NCBI RefSeq assembly: GCF_045291545.1
Contig: NZ_CP149514.1
Location: 868,001 to 932,000 of the forward strand
DNA from: Gallaecimonas sp045291545
GTDB taxonomy: Bacteria > Pseudomonadota > Gammaproteobacteria > Enterobacterales > Gallaecimonadaceae
DNA length: 64,000 nucleotides
Direction: 5' to 3'
Shown: positions 16,769 through 25,088 of the stretch, piece after piece
Layout: each line of letters begins with the position of its first letter
Position numbering within the stretch: the stretch's first letter is position 1
The notes under the pieces: generated by a model
Database searches by the model: none
The model's input: only the letters and a program-made list of their open reading frames with translations
Told to the model about the DNA's origin: nothing
Position numbers and translations under genes: made by a program

Positions 16769-18895
16769 ATGAATGATTTAGACTCTTCACTCCAGCAGGA
16801 AATTGCTTCGCTGGAAGATACCATCCGTCAGATGCAGCAACGCCACCGTCATGGTCAGGACCTGACGGGGTTGGCAGAAAATATGTCATTGCTGGTCGCG
16901 CATGAGCATCAGTTGGCTTCGTGTTTTGCAGCCAACCTGGCGGCATTTGCCGAGTATTTTCCGGATGTCCACGCGGTTATTCAGCGCCACCAACCGCAGC
17001 GTTATCATATTGATTTAATTGACGGTATTGTGAACATTCGCGATGTTCGCAGCCATGAGCTGTTGTATGACGTGCATCCTTTTTTGTTGGCCATACAGCA
17101 GTATCAAGATTTTGTTATTGCCCCGAATGCTGCTGAGCTGGCGATCCAACTGAACCCGCATAACCCACAGGGGTATCTGCACTCCGATTACCTTAACCGT
17201 ATGGTGGAGGTGCATCAGGATGTGCTGAATGGGCGCGGCCAGGCGATGTTGCCGGAAGTGGTTCCAGAGCTGATCTTGTTTGGTATTGGCCTGGGCTATC
17301 CGCTGGAGCTACTGGCATTTAACCACCGCATTAAAAACCTCTATCTGTTTGAGCCTGATCTCGATATCTTCCTGGCCAGCCTGTTTACCTGTCGCTGGGA
17401 TACCCTTTTGCGGCAGTTGGACGAACAGGGTACGACTTTACACTTGTGCCTGGGCATCGATGCCCGCAGCTTTTTTGACAGTTATATGGACAAACTGCTG
17501 CACCGTGGTCGTTATAACGTTTCAAAAACCTTTGGGTTCGTTCACTATTTATCACCGCAGATTGAACTGGCACTGGATGAATATCGGGCGCGGCTTATTG
17601 AAATTACCAATGGCTGGGGCTTTTTTGACGACGGCATGCTGGCGGTGGCCAATCAGGGCGTTAACCTTGAACGTCAGTATCCGTTTGTAAAGGTTACTGC
17701 GACGAAAAACCGCGCGCTGATGAATGTGCCGGTTTTTATCTGTGCCAATGGCCCATCACTGGACAAGCACGCGGATTTTATTCGTAACAACCAGCCCAAT
17801 GCGGTGATTATTTCCTGCGGCAGTGGCCTCAAGGCCTTGTGTGGCCACGGTATCACCCCGGATCTGCACTGTGAGCAGGAGCGTACCCGGGTCACCCTGG
17901 ATGTACTTAGCCGGGTAGGTGACGACGCATTGTTAAACACTTTGCCATTGGCGTGCCCTGGTATTGTCCACCCGGACGTCACCGAAAAGTTTGCGCGGGT
18001 GCTACAAGTGCCTAAACAAAATGAGCCCAGCACTCTGGCGTTGATGAGTTACCAGGGGTTTGTTGAAGCCGGCCACCCGCCGGCCGATAATGTGTCGCCA
18101 ACGGTAGCCAATACCGCTCTTTATATGGCGACGGCACTGGGTTTCAGCCAGATTTATCTGTTTGGTGTGGATCTGGGTTATCGCGATGAGGGGCCGCACC
18201 ACTCGAAAAAAAGCATGTATTACGACGCCAGTGGCCAGGATGAACAGCTGTTTTGGGTGGAAAAGACCCACTTGCTCGATGGCAACTTTGGTGGTCAGTT
18301 CTACGCCAATGACTTTTTCAATCTGTCCCGGATCTGTTTACAACGGTTATTGGAAGAACGCCCTGATGTACGCTGCTTTAACTGCAGTGACGGGGTTATG
18401 ATCCATGGTGCCCTGCCTTGTGATGCCAATACCCTGGCCTTTTCGCCGCTGGCGGATAAAACCCGGTTGTTCCAGCAGGTGCTAGACAGCCATGCCGACA
18501 TTCCTGATGACCCGGCGCTGCTGGCGCACTATTTGCGCCAAACGGATGCAGAGCGTCTGGAAGCCTTCTGTGAAGCCCTGCTCAAACAGACTCGCCAGCC
18601 GGTAGCCAGTCGAGCCGAGGCCGACCAATTGCTGGATCGCATCTACGATGAGTTTTACCTGCATCCTGAACAGGAAAACTGGGTCACGCTGGCACTGTTG
18701 GAAGGGTCGGTGACCTATTTTCAGAGTGTGCTCAAGCGTATCCTCTTTGATGCTGACAGCGAGCAGCAAGCCTTGACGCATTTTGCGCGAGGTATTGCGA
18801 TCTACCAGCAGTTTATTGAGCAGATCCCAGGCTATTACCGCCAGGGCTACCGGCAAACCGATAACATCACCCTCAACAGCCTGCTCGGCCGTTAA
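16769..18895 (+). CDS. Maf-type (DUF115) flagellin glycosyltransferase candidate 1
   Basis: Motility-associated factor proteins transfer nonulosonic acids (pseudaminic or legionaminic acid type) onto flagellin before export. The 708-residue product has the two-part Maf layout: an N-terminal region with NGRGQAMLPEVVPELILFGI-type Rossmann sequence near residue 150, then the MptE-like/DUF115 core with FICANGPSLDKHADFI near residue 325 and LFGVDLGYRDEGPHHSK near residue 468. Length is normal for full Maf. It follows the fliS-fliT pair and precedes a second Maf. The local pse genes that could supply a sugar are broken, so its donor is uncertain. Confidence 0.88.
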   Translation: MNDLDSSLQQEIASLEDTIRQMQQRHRHGQDLTGLAENMSLLVAHEHQLASCFAANLAAFAEYFPDVHAVIQRHQPQRYHIDLIDGIVNIRDVRSHELLYDVHPFLLAIQQYQDFVIAPNAAELAIQLNPHNPQGYLHSDYLNRMVEVHQDVLNGRGQAMLPEVVPELILFGIGLGYPLELLAFNHRIKNLYLFEPDLDIFLASLFTCRWDTLLRQLDEQGTTLHLCLGIDARSFFDSYMDKLLHRGRYNVSKTFGFVHYLSPQIELALDEYRARLIEITNGWGFFDDGMLAVANQGVNLERQYPFVKVTATKNRALMNVPVFICANGPSLDKHADFIRNNQPNAVIISCGSGLKALCGHGITPDLHCEQERTRVTLDVLSRVGDDALLNTLPLACPGIVHPDVTEKFARVLQVPKQNEPSTLALMSYQGFVEAGHPPADNVSPTVANTALYMATALGFSQIYLFGVDLGYRDEGPHHSKKSMYYDASGQDEQLFWVEKTHLLDGNFGGQFYANDFFNLSRICLQRLLEERPDVRCFNCSDGVMIHGALPCDANTLAFSPLADKTRLFQQVLDSHADIPDDPALLAHYLRQTDAERLEAFCEALLKQTRQPVASRAEADQLLDRIYDEFYLHPEQENWVTLALLEGSVTYFQSVLKRILFDADSEQQALTHFARGIAIYQQFIEQIPGYYRQGYRQTDNITLNSLLGR

Positions 18896-18937
18896 AGCAG
18901 ATGCAGTGCCTGTTATGGCACGGCCCCGGATAAAGCG

Positions 18938-20218
18938 ATGAATGCATTTATTGACGACAACATGGCAGTGATCCGCCGGCGCTGGCCAATGCTTGCCAGC
19001 CACCTGGCACGTATCGAAGCGGTTGCCGTAGAACGGGTTGAACTGGTGGAAGGGCTGGACAGTACCCTGCGTATTGATGGCGTACAGCTTACCAGCCGCC
19101 ATGGCCGCCAAAGTGAAGCGCAACTCCAGGCAAAGGCTTTGCCTGTCGATTGCCATGAAGCCACCTTGTACGGTACTGGCCTTGGGGATCTGCAAGCGGT
19201 GCTGTTGGCCAGCGAGCAACTGACCCAACTGGATGTCTATATTCTCAATGCCGCGCTATTGAAATTGGTATTGAGCCTGCTGGACCAACGCCACTGGCTT
19301 AATGATGAACGTGTGCGCCTGCACCTTGCCGACAACCAAGCAGATATTATCGTGCCGTTCGCCGTGTATCCTGCTGAGCTGGTACTGGTGGCGGAGTCAC
19401 AAGCCAAGGTACGTGATCGCATAGTCGCGGAACTGGAAGTGCCTTACGTCAATGGCTTACAAGCCCAGCAGCAGCCGAGAATGAACGCGATACTGGCCAA
19501 TAATCAGGCCTTCTTTCGCGATGATAAGGACGTCGCGGCATTATTTTCGCAGCAGACGCGGCGAGTGTGGATTGCCGCTCCCGGGCCGTCTTTGGCCAAG
19601 CATTACGCAACCTTGCAAAGCAAGCAGAACCGGGATTGCCTGATTGCGCTGGATACGGCTGTCAAACCTTTGACAGAGCAGGGGATCACTCCGGACATCG
19701 TGGTCACACTGGACATGGAAATCACCCCGGCCATTTTGCCTGGATGTGCTTGCCCGTTGGTTTATTTTCCTCTCACCAATACTGAACTGCTGGCCAGTTG
19801 GCCCGGGCCTCGCTATTTGGCCTTAACGGGGAGCCCGCAGTTTGCCACCCTGCGTAACAATCTGGGCTACGCCAGCCTGTACAGTGACGGTAGTGTGATC
19901 CACCCGGCGTTGGATCTGGCGGTCAATATGGGAGCCGAGGAAGTGGTTTTATTCGGTGCCGATTTTGCCTTTAGTGGCCAGCAGACCCATGCCGGCTGGG
20001 CTGATGGTGCCTTGGGACTGGGCGCCAATGATACCCAGGAATGGACCATTAATGGTCGTGGTGAGCGAGTGGCCACGCTGCGTAATCTGCGCGGCTATCT
20101 GTGTGGTGTGGAGCGCTTTATTGCCGAGCATGGACAAGTGACGTTCTATAACACCAGCCGTGACGGCGCGCTTATCACTGGAGCAGTATTCCACCCGGCT
20201 TTCACGGAGGCATCATGA
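18938..20218 (+). CDS. Maf-type (DUF115) flagellin glycosyltransferase candidate 2, short form
   Basis: Second DUF115 protein, 426 residues, much shorter than its neighbour because the N-terminal region is reduced. The core motifs are kept: WIAAPGPSLAKHYATL near residue 212 and VVLFGADFAFSGQQTHA near residue 335, aligning with the GPSL and FGVDLGY motifs of the first Maf. It could be a second transferase with its own acceptor sites or donor, or an accessory partner. No strong ribosome binding site was seen before ATG 18938; a small hairpin (GTGCC/GGCAC) lies in the 42-base gap. The stop overlaps the next start as ATGA. Confidence 0.8.
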   Translation: MNAFIDDNMAVIRRRWPMLASHLARIEAVAVERVELVEGLDSTLRIDGVQLTSRHGRQSEAQLQAKALPVDCHEATLYGTGLGDLQAVLLASEQLTQLDVYILNAALLKLVLSLLDQRHWLNDERVRLHLADNQADIIVPFAVYPAELVLVAESQAKVRDRIVAELEVPYVNGLQAQQQPRMNAILANNQAFFRDDKDVAALFSQQTRRVWIAAPGPSLAKHYATLQSKQNRDCLIALDTAVKPLTEQGITPDIVVTLDMEITPAILPGCACPLVYFPLTNTELLASWPGPRYLALTGSPQFATLRNNLGYASLYSDGSVIHPALDLAVNMGAEEVVLFGADFAFSGQQTHAGWADGALGLGANDTQEWTINGRGERVATLRNLRGYLCGVERFIAEHGQVTFYNTSRDGALITGAVFHPAFTEAS

Positions 20219-20463
20219 GTGCAACTGAACTGGCCAGCCAATGTCAACGGTTGGCCACGCTGTTTCGGCTGGGCATGCACACCCAGGGTGCCATGGATAT
20301 GCTGAGCACGCTGGAAGCCTTACCGGCAGTGGTGCCAGCAGAGCACGCGCCGATGCTGGCCCAGTACCTGCAACAGATGCTGGATTGCCAACAGCGCCAG
20401 GATTGGCTGGGGCTGGCTGACTTTTTTGATTATGAACTGATGACCTTACTGGCACCACAGTAA
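20215..20463 (+). CDS. Small protein of unknown function coupled to maf
   Basis: The 82-residue product is not recognised. It is acidic and mostly helical, with no signal peptide, membrane segment or Cys pair pattern. Notable stretches are LATLFRLGMHTQGAMDMLST and a C-terminal DWLGLADFFDYELMTLL. Start ATG overlaps the maf2 stop by four bases (ATGA), with GGAGG in the end of maf2, so it is very likely translated with it. A partner or regulator of the Maf enzymes, or a small flagellin/FliD chaperone, would fit the position; neither is shown by the sequence. Confidence 0.65.
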   Translation: MSATELASQCQRLATLFRLGMHTQGAMDMLSTLEALPAVVPAEHAPMLAQYLQQMLDCQQRQDWLGLADFFDYELMTLLAPQ

Positions 20464-20472
20464 CAACAAAGC

Positions 20473-20492
20473 GGCCAGCGCTGGTGCTGGCC
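20473..20492. terminator. Inverted repeat between convergent maf and pse units
   Basis: GGCCAGC (20473-20479) and GCTGGCC (20486-20492) form a 7-bp stem with a six-base loop, ten bases after the stop of the 82-residue gene and facing the end of the minus-strand remnant region. There is no long T-tract, so bidirectional termination is only plausible. Confidence 0.45.
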
Positions 20493-20517
20493 TAATATCA
20501 AGGCTACCTTAACGCAG

Positions 20518-20775
20518 TTGCCGGCTGAGCTGCTGGAGCAGATTGACCCCGTCCCATACCGGATCAAAAACCAATGCTTGGCCCAGTGGTTCAATACGAT
20601 CCAAGCCTGCAGTGGCATGTTTGACGGCCCAGTCCACCAGTGGCTGGAACCACCGGCCTACAACGCCAGGTCGGCCTGCGCCAGTAGTTCTGATCCGTGC
20701 AGATTGCATACGGAGCTAAAAACGGTACGGTCTGCGCTTGGAGCCGCCGCGGGCCTGAATAATGGTGACGGTCAT
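20518..20775 (-). pseudogene. Remnant: start of PseF (CMP-pseudaminate synthetase) fused to an unassigned tail
   Basis: On the minus strand ATG 20775 opens MTVTIIQARGGSKR, which matches the CMP-sugar synthetase signature I(P)ARGGSKR(I)P of PseF/NeuA. The frame stops after 19 residues near 20718. The following open stretch to 20518 (ending in DGVNLLQQLSRQLR) does not look like PseF and was not recognised; it may be the C-terminus of another gene brought in by deletion. Most of the PseF catalytic domain is missing, so no active enzyme is expected. Position after pseC is the normal order for a pseudaminic acid locus. Confidence 0.55.
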
Positions 20776-20819
20776 GCCAGCGCCTCCAGTACCTATTGTT
20801 GCTGCTATGCACTCATGGC

Positions 20820-21398
20820 AGTGAACAGCGGTCTCACGATAGTACTGCTGGGCTCCGGGGTAGTGCCTTGGCTGCTGGCCCAGAGTCTTAAAATACAGTT
20901 GGTTGGAGAGCGAAATATAGTGCAGATTAACGTCAATAGCCTGCTTATACAGGCGGTGAAAGCGCGCGTTTTTGTCGCCTTGACCGCCCTTTGTCTCGCC
21001 AGATGCACCACCACCAGTACCTTGGGTAAGGTGTTTTGTTGAGCTGCCTGGCGCAGCTTATCTGCCAGTGCTTGCAGGCACAGGTTGCCGGTGTGTGGCT
21101 CAACATCCACAAAATCCACTGAGGCACCACAGTAACGGCCACAGTTGGCGGAGGCGACAAAGGAAATCGCACTGGTCCATAGTCGGTCTCCCGGGCCTAG
21201 CCCAAGTGCCAGGCAAGCCAGATGTAAAGCTGAGGTTGCTGAATTAACCGCCACCGCATGACGGGTACCGCAGTAGCGGGCCACAGCTTGCTCAAACTGC
21301 GGAACCAGTGGCCCCTGGGTGAGAACATCGCCTTCTAATACCGCCAGTACGGCGGCCTTGTCGTCGTCATCCAGAAACTGACGACCGTAAGGGATCAT
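20820..21398 (-). pseudogene. pseC: Remnant of PseC aminotransferase, large internal deletion
   Basis: PseC is the PLP-dependent aminotransferase of pseudaminic acid synthesis. Reading the minus strand from ATG 21398, about 130 good N-terminal residues are present (MIPYGRQFLDDDD, TRHAVAVNSATSALHLACLA, TSAISFVASANC, KVLVVVHLA). Near 21000 the frame jumps to a C-terminal piece in another frame, KQAIDVNLHYIS followed by PRHYPGAQQYYRE, decoded at about 20975-20825. About 180 residues are gone, including the region of the PLP-binding Lys (SFHP-V-K in relatives). The start overlaps the pseB stop as ATGA, so the operon was once intact. Confidence 0.85.
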
Positions 21399-22302
21399 GC
21401 CAGTACCTGCTCATTCATTGCCCGGATCGCTTCTATCGATAGAAAGTCTGGGTTATTCAGCGAGTTGTATTCAAATCCGGATTCGACCAACTGCCCCTGT
21501 TGCCCCATGGCATTGCAACTGAAGTCATTGTCACGGCTAAAGAAACGAATAGACGGGGCTATGATGTAATGGTCAGCAAATTCATAGGTGTGATAGGAAT
21601 CATCGGCAGGGCACATCTCTTCGTGAAGTTTTCCCCGGGGCGGATCCCTATTCTTTTTGCGGTAACTGAGGTGCTATGGTGGTTGCCAGGTCGGTTATTC
21701 GCACCGACGGGATTTTGGGTACGAAAATTTCTCCACCCTGCATTCGTTGAAAGTTATCCAGCACAAAATCAACCCCTTGATCGAGGGCGATCCAGAAACG
21801 GGTCATGTCATTGTGGGTAATGGGCAGGTGGTCACAGCCTTGCTCAACCAGTTTTTGGAAAAAGGGCACCACAGAGCCTCGTGAGCCCACGATATTGCCG
21901 TAACGCACCACCGAAAAGTGCGTCGGGTGCCGGCCGGCCATATTATTGGCGGCAACAAACAGTTTGTCTGATGCCAGCTTGGTGGCGCCGTAGAGATTTA
22001 CCGGGTTGGCGGCTTTGTCAGTCGACAGCGATATGACTTTTTTACGTTATTGGCCAGTACCGCCTGAATGACATTTTCGGCACCGGTGATATTGGTGCGA
22101 ATACATTCAGTAGGGTTATATTCAGCAGCGGGAACTTGCTTGAGGGCGCGTCGAAAGTCTGACTCATCTCAAACTGCTTGAGTTCGTCGCGGGAGAAAAT
22201 GATCAGGCGCTTAGGGCGATAGCGGGCCAGCACCTGACGTACGAACTTGTGGCCAAAGGAGCCGGTGCCACCGGTAACCAAAATGGACGCATTATCAAAC
22301 AT
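21395..22302 (-). pseudogene. pseB: Remnant of PseB (UDP-GlcNAc 4,6-dehydratase/5-epimerase), frameshifted
   Basis: PseB makes the first step of pseudaminic acid synthesis. From ATG 22302 (AGGGAGA upstream) the minus strand reads ILVTGGTGSFGHKFVRQVL and IIFSRDELKQFEMSQTFD, then near 22148 about 30 residues are missing and the frame changes to LKQVPAAEYNP. Further single-base losses break the frame at A-runs 22038-22043, 21654-21658 and 21629-21632. Between them the recognisable parts continue: STDKAANPVNLYGATKLAS, FSVVRYGNIVGSRGSVVPFF, GGEIFVPKIPS and a C-terminal SGFEYNSLNNPDFLS. The catalytic Tyr/Lys region is present but the NAD-site GDVRD region is lost, so the gene is dead as read. Confidence 0.9.
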
Positions 22303-22428
22303 GAAGCTTCTCCCTGGATACGGACGTTACAGGCCAAGCAAGTTGCACGCCAGAACGCAAGAGCAATAATAATTGAATTAATGCTACCTGAATGCTGGCA
22401 TCTAGCGACTCGGATCGGCATCATACTT

Positions 22429-22445
22429 CTCGGAACGATTCCGAG
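22429..22445. promoter_or_regulatory. Perfect palindrome upstream of flrA
   Basis: CTCGGAACGATTCCGAG is a 7-bp perfect inverted repeat with a 3-base centre, 80 bases before the flrA start, followed by a TATAAC (22466-22471) that could be a -10 box. No matching -35 box was found. It could be an operator or a small hairpin; the function is inferred only from shape and place. Confidence 0.35.
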
Positions 22446-22524
22446 CGCAAATGCATTTCTTTCACTATAACAAAAGCTTGCAGTCTTAACGCAGCACCAA
22501 AACGGACAAACGGTTTAGTACGGC

Positions 22525-23949
22525 ATGCAAACCCAGTTAGGATTTTTGGTCATTGACGCCGACCAACAGCGTCGCCAAACGCTGATGACTCTGATGGAGT
22601 TCATCGGCGAAGAGTGTGAGGCCCTGTCGCCGCAAGAGGCCAAGGGTGCGTCTTTCGAGCACGCTTTTTCGGGCATTATTGCTGCTGCCGGCATCAGTGT
22701 TGAGTGGCTCAATCACGCCACTACCCCTTATGCCACTGTTGGCTGGACGCCGGAAACACAGCATCCACTTTACCTGGGAACCCTGGCCGAGCCTTTTCGG
22801 CTGAGCCAGTTTCAGGAACTGCTGCGAGTGCTGGCCAGACGCCACCGCATGCTTTCTCGTGAAGGTCATTATAACGGTACAGATAGTAGTACCCGGCTGT
22901 TCCGTTCGCTGGTGGGAAAAAGTAAACCCATGCAGCAGGTGCGGCAGATGATCTCCCAGGTGGCACCGGCGGAGGCATCGGTGTTGATCCTCGGGGAGTC
23001 GGGCACAGGTAAGGAAGTGGTTGCCCGGAACCTGCACTACCAGTCTGCGCGCCGGGACGGCCCCTTTGTACCGGTGAACTGCGGCGCTATTCCACCAGAG
23101 TTGCTTGAAAGTGAACTTTTTGGTCATGAAAAGGGTGCTTTCACCGGTGCTGTTGCTGCCCGTAAAGGCCGTTTCGAGTTGGCGCAGGGGGGCACGCTGT
23201 TTCTTGATGAAATTGGCGATATGCCGCTGAACATGCAGGTTAAACTGCTGCGGGTACTACAAGAAAAAACCTTTGAGCGGGTCGGCAGCGGCAAAGCCAT
23301 CAAGGCTGATGTACGTATTGTTGCGGCAACCCACCGGGCCCTGCCAAAAATGATAGAGCAGGGGCGTTTTCGAGAAGATCTCTACTACCGGCTCAATGTT
23401 TTTCCGATTGAAATGCCGGCTTTGCGCGAACGGGCGGAGGATATTCCGCTGCTGATCCAGGAGCTGGTATCCCGCCTTGAGGCTGAAGAAAGCAAAACCG
23501 TACAGTTTTCGCAAGAAGCGATGCAATCGCTGGCGCGACATGGCTGGCCGGGTAACGTCAGGGAGCTGGCCAATCTGGTAGAGCGAATGCTCATTTTATA
23601 TCCCAACCAGCAGGTAGATGCTGGCCATCTGCCGAAAGCTTACCAGTACGGACAGATCAGTAACTTCGATTCCGCAAACGAGGATGCTCTGGAACGTGAA
23701 GCACTGATGGCGATTTTCAGTGACAGCACACCGGAGCCGGCCATGATGACCAACGGCAGTGGGGCGGCTTCGACCCTGCCTCCCGACGGTATCAACCTCA
23801 AAGAAATGCTGGCGGACGTGGAAGTGGATTTGATCCGCCAGGCCTTACTCAATGCCAATAATGTGGTAGCCCATGCCGCTGATTTATTGGGCATGCGCCG
23901 CACCACATTGGTGGAAAAAATGCGCAAATACGGCCTCAACAAAGTCTGA
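22525..23949 (+). CDS. flrA: Flagellar master regulator FlrA (FleQ family, sigma-54 activator)
   Basis: FlrA switches on the early flagellar sigma-54 promoters. The 474-residue product has an N-terminal receiver-like domain (LGFLVIDADQQRRQTLMTL) without an obvious phospho-acceptor Asp, as in FleQ/FlrA. The AAA+ domain follows with Walker A GESGTGKE at residues 157-164 and the sigma-54 contact loop GAFTGA at 204-209, then a C-terminal Fis-type helix-turn-helix (NNVVAHAADLLGMRRTTLVE). It has its own upstream region, no sigma-54 element in front, and a terminator behind, consistent with a monocistronic master regulator. In relatives it responds to FlhG and cyclic-di-GMP. Confidence 0.95.
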   Translation: MQTQLGFLVIDADQQRRQTLMTLMEFIGEECEALSPQEAKGASFEHAFSGIIAAAGISVEWLNHATTPYATVGWTPETQHPLYLGTLAEPFRLSQFQELLRVLARRHRMLSREGHYNGTDSSTRLFRSLVGKSKPMQQVRQMISQVAPAEASVLILGESGTGKEVVARNLHYQSARRDGPFVPVNCGAIPPELLESELFGHEKGAFTGAVAARKGRFELAQGGTLFLDEIGDMPLNMQVKLLRVLQEKTFERVGSGKAIKADVRIVAATHRALPKMIEQGRFREDLYYRLNVFPIEMPALRERAEDIPLLIQELVSRLEAEESKTVQFSQEAMQSLARHGWPGNVRELANLVERMLILYPNQQVDAGHLPKAYQYGQISNFDSANEDALEREALMAIFSDSTPEPAMMTNGSGAASTLPPDGINLKEMLADVEVDLIRQALLNANNVVAHAADLLGMRRTTLVEKMRKYGLNKV

Positions 23950-23955
23950 AAAAGC

Positions 23956-23987
23956 AGGTGTCAAACTTCTGGCACCTCCCTTTCTTT
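23956..23987 (+). terminator. Likely terminator after flrA
   Basis: AGGTGTCA (23956-23963) pairs with TGGCACCT (23970-23977) with one G-T pair and a six-base loop, followed by pyrimidine-rich CCCTTTCTTT. The stem is short and the tail is not pure T, so strength is uncertain. Confidence 0.6.
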
Positions 23988-24021
23988 CATTAAAAAGTCT
24001 TTAAATTCAGTCGTTTAACTT

Positions 24022-24038
24022 TTGGCATGAGCCGTGCA
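24022..24038 (+). promoter_or_regulatory. Sigma-54 promoter of flrBC
   Basis: TTGGCATGAGCCGTGCA fits YTGGCACGRNNNTTGCW except for T to G in the TTGC block and C to T in TGGCAC; GG and GC doublets and spacing are kept. It overlaps the first possible in-frame ATG (24027), which therefore cannot be the flrB start. The predicted transcript start is near 24049. FlrA is the expected activator. Confidence 0.8.
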
Positions 24039-24077
24039 TTAGCGAGTCTACGCTTGTCTTCAATGCAGGGCTCGTTC

Positions 24078-25088
24078 ATGGCAGTAGCAGAAAACTGGTA
24101 TCCCGATATTGCGCCGTCGGCGCAGCGACTCGACAAACTGATGGCCATCCTGCCGGTAGGTGTGGTGGTGCTGGACGGCAATGGCCGGGTACGTGATGCC
24201 AACAGCATGGCGGTCAGCCTGCTGGGTGAACCGTTACAGGACCAGCCTTGGGTTCGTGTGGTGGAACGGGCATTTCGGCCGCAGGCTGACGATGGCGCAG
24301 AAGTGTCACTGGTCAATGGTCGTCGGGTCAAACTGGATATTTGCCCGCTGGACGGTGAGCCCGGCCAGCTGATTGTTATTTCTGATCTTACTGAAACCCG
24401 AGCGATGCAGACTCGCATGGCGCACATGCAGCGGTTGTCTTCGCTGGGGCGGATGGTTGCCTCACTGGCCCATCAGATCCGCACGCCGTTGTCGGCGGCA
24501 ATGCTTTATGCCGGGCAGTTGGATCATCAATTGCCACAGCAAACTCACCAACGCTTCTCAGAAAAATTGATGTCGCGGCTCAAAGATCTGGAAAGCCAGA
24601 TGAACAATATGCTGCTGTTCGCCAAAAGTGGTGATCAAAAAGTAGCTGACACCTTGGTGGTGAGTGACATCCTGAGCGAACTGAACAGTGCCGTGGAATC
24701 GATGCTCGAATCACACCAGGCCCAGCTGACCATCAGTGGTGATGCCCAGCATTGCCGGATCCTCGGTGCTCAGCAGGCTTTGGTATCGGCCCTGTCAAAT
24801 CTGGTGCATAACGCCTTGCAAGCCGGTGCTCGCCATTTGTCATTGCAAGTTCGCCAGCAACACGAGCAACTGCAACTGCAACTGGATGATGACGGCAGCG
24901 GTATTGCCGAAGATGTGCTGGCACAGGTGACTGACCCCTTTTTCACTACCAAAAGTCACGGCACCGGCCTGGGGCTGTCGGTAGTACGTGCAGTTGCCCA
25001 CGCGCATGGTGGCCGCCTGACGGTGGCTAACGGTGAGCAGGGGGCGCGTATCTGTTTACTTCTGCCACTGCTCAAGGAGGCGGTATGA
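24078..25088 (+). CDS. flrB: Flagellar sensor histidine kinase FlrB
   Basis: FlrB phosphorylates FlrC during flagellar assembly. From ATG 24078 (CAGGG eight bases upstream, downstream of the sigma-54 promoter) the product is 336 residues and soluble. A PAS-like domain (LMAILPVGVVVLDGNGRVRD) covers residues 20-105. The HisKA domain has its phospho-His near residue 132 in ASLAHQIRTPLSA. The ATPase domain has the N box NLVHNALQAGARH, DDDGSGIAEDV and HGTGLGLSVVRAVAHAHGG. There is no membrane segment, as in Vibrio FlrB and Pseudomonas FleS. It overlaps flrC by four bases. An ATG at 24063 is the only other sensible start. Confidence 0.94.
   Translation: MAVAENWYPDIAPSAQRLDKLMAILPVGVVVLDGNGRVRDANSMAVSLLGEPLQDQPWVRVVERAFRPQADDGAEVSLVNGRRVKLDICPLDGEPGQLIVISDLTETRAMQTRMAHMQRLSSLGRMVASLAHQIRTPLSAAMLYAGQLDHQLPQQTHQRFSEKLMSRLKDLESQMNNMLLFAKSGDQKVADTLVVSDILSELNSAVESMLESHQAQLTISGDAQHCRILGAQQALVSALSNLVHNALQAGARHLSLQVRQQHEQLQLQLDDDGSGIAEDVLAQVTDPFFTTKSHGTGLGLSVVRAVAHAHGGRLTVANGEQGARICLLLPLLKEAV

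Noticed and set aside
18482..19228. 248-codon minus-strand frame spanning the maf1-maf2 junction
   Set aside because: Antisense to two well-supported genes, no recognisable domain, and no ribosome site.
20518..21042. 174-codon plus-strand frame through the pse remnants
   Set aside because: It is antisense to the recognisable pseC and pseF pieces and has no family sequence of its own.
22343..22371. Sigma-70 promoter for flrA (TTGCAC with AATAAT)
   Set aside because: The -35 box matches only three of six positions and the region is AT-rich, so it is no better than chance.
20464..22524. Mobile element as the cause of pse decay
   Set aside because: No transposase fragment, terminal inverted repeats or target duplication were seen; the damage looks like small and medium deletions.
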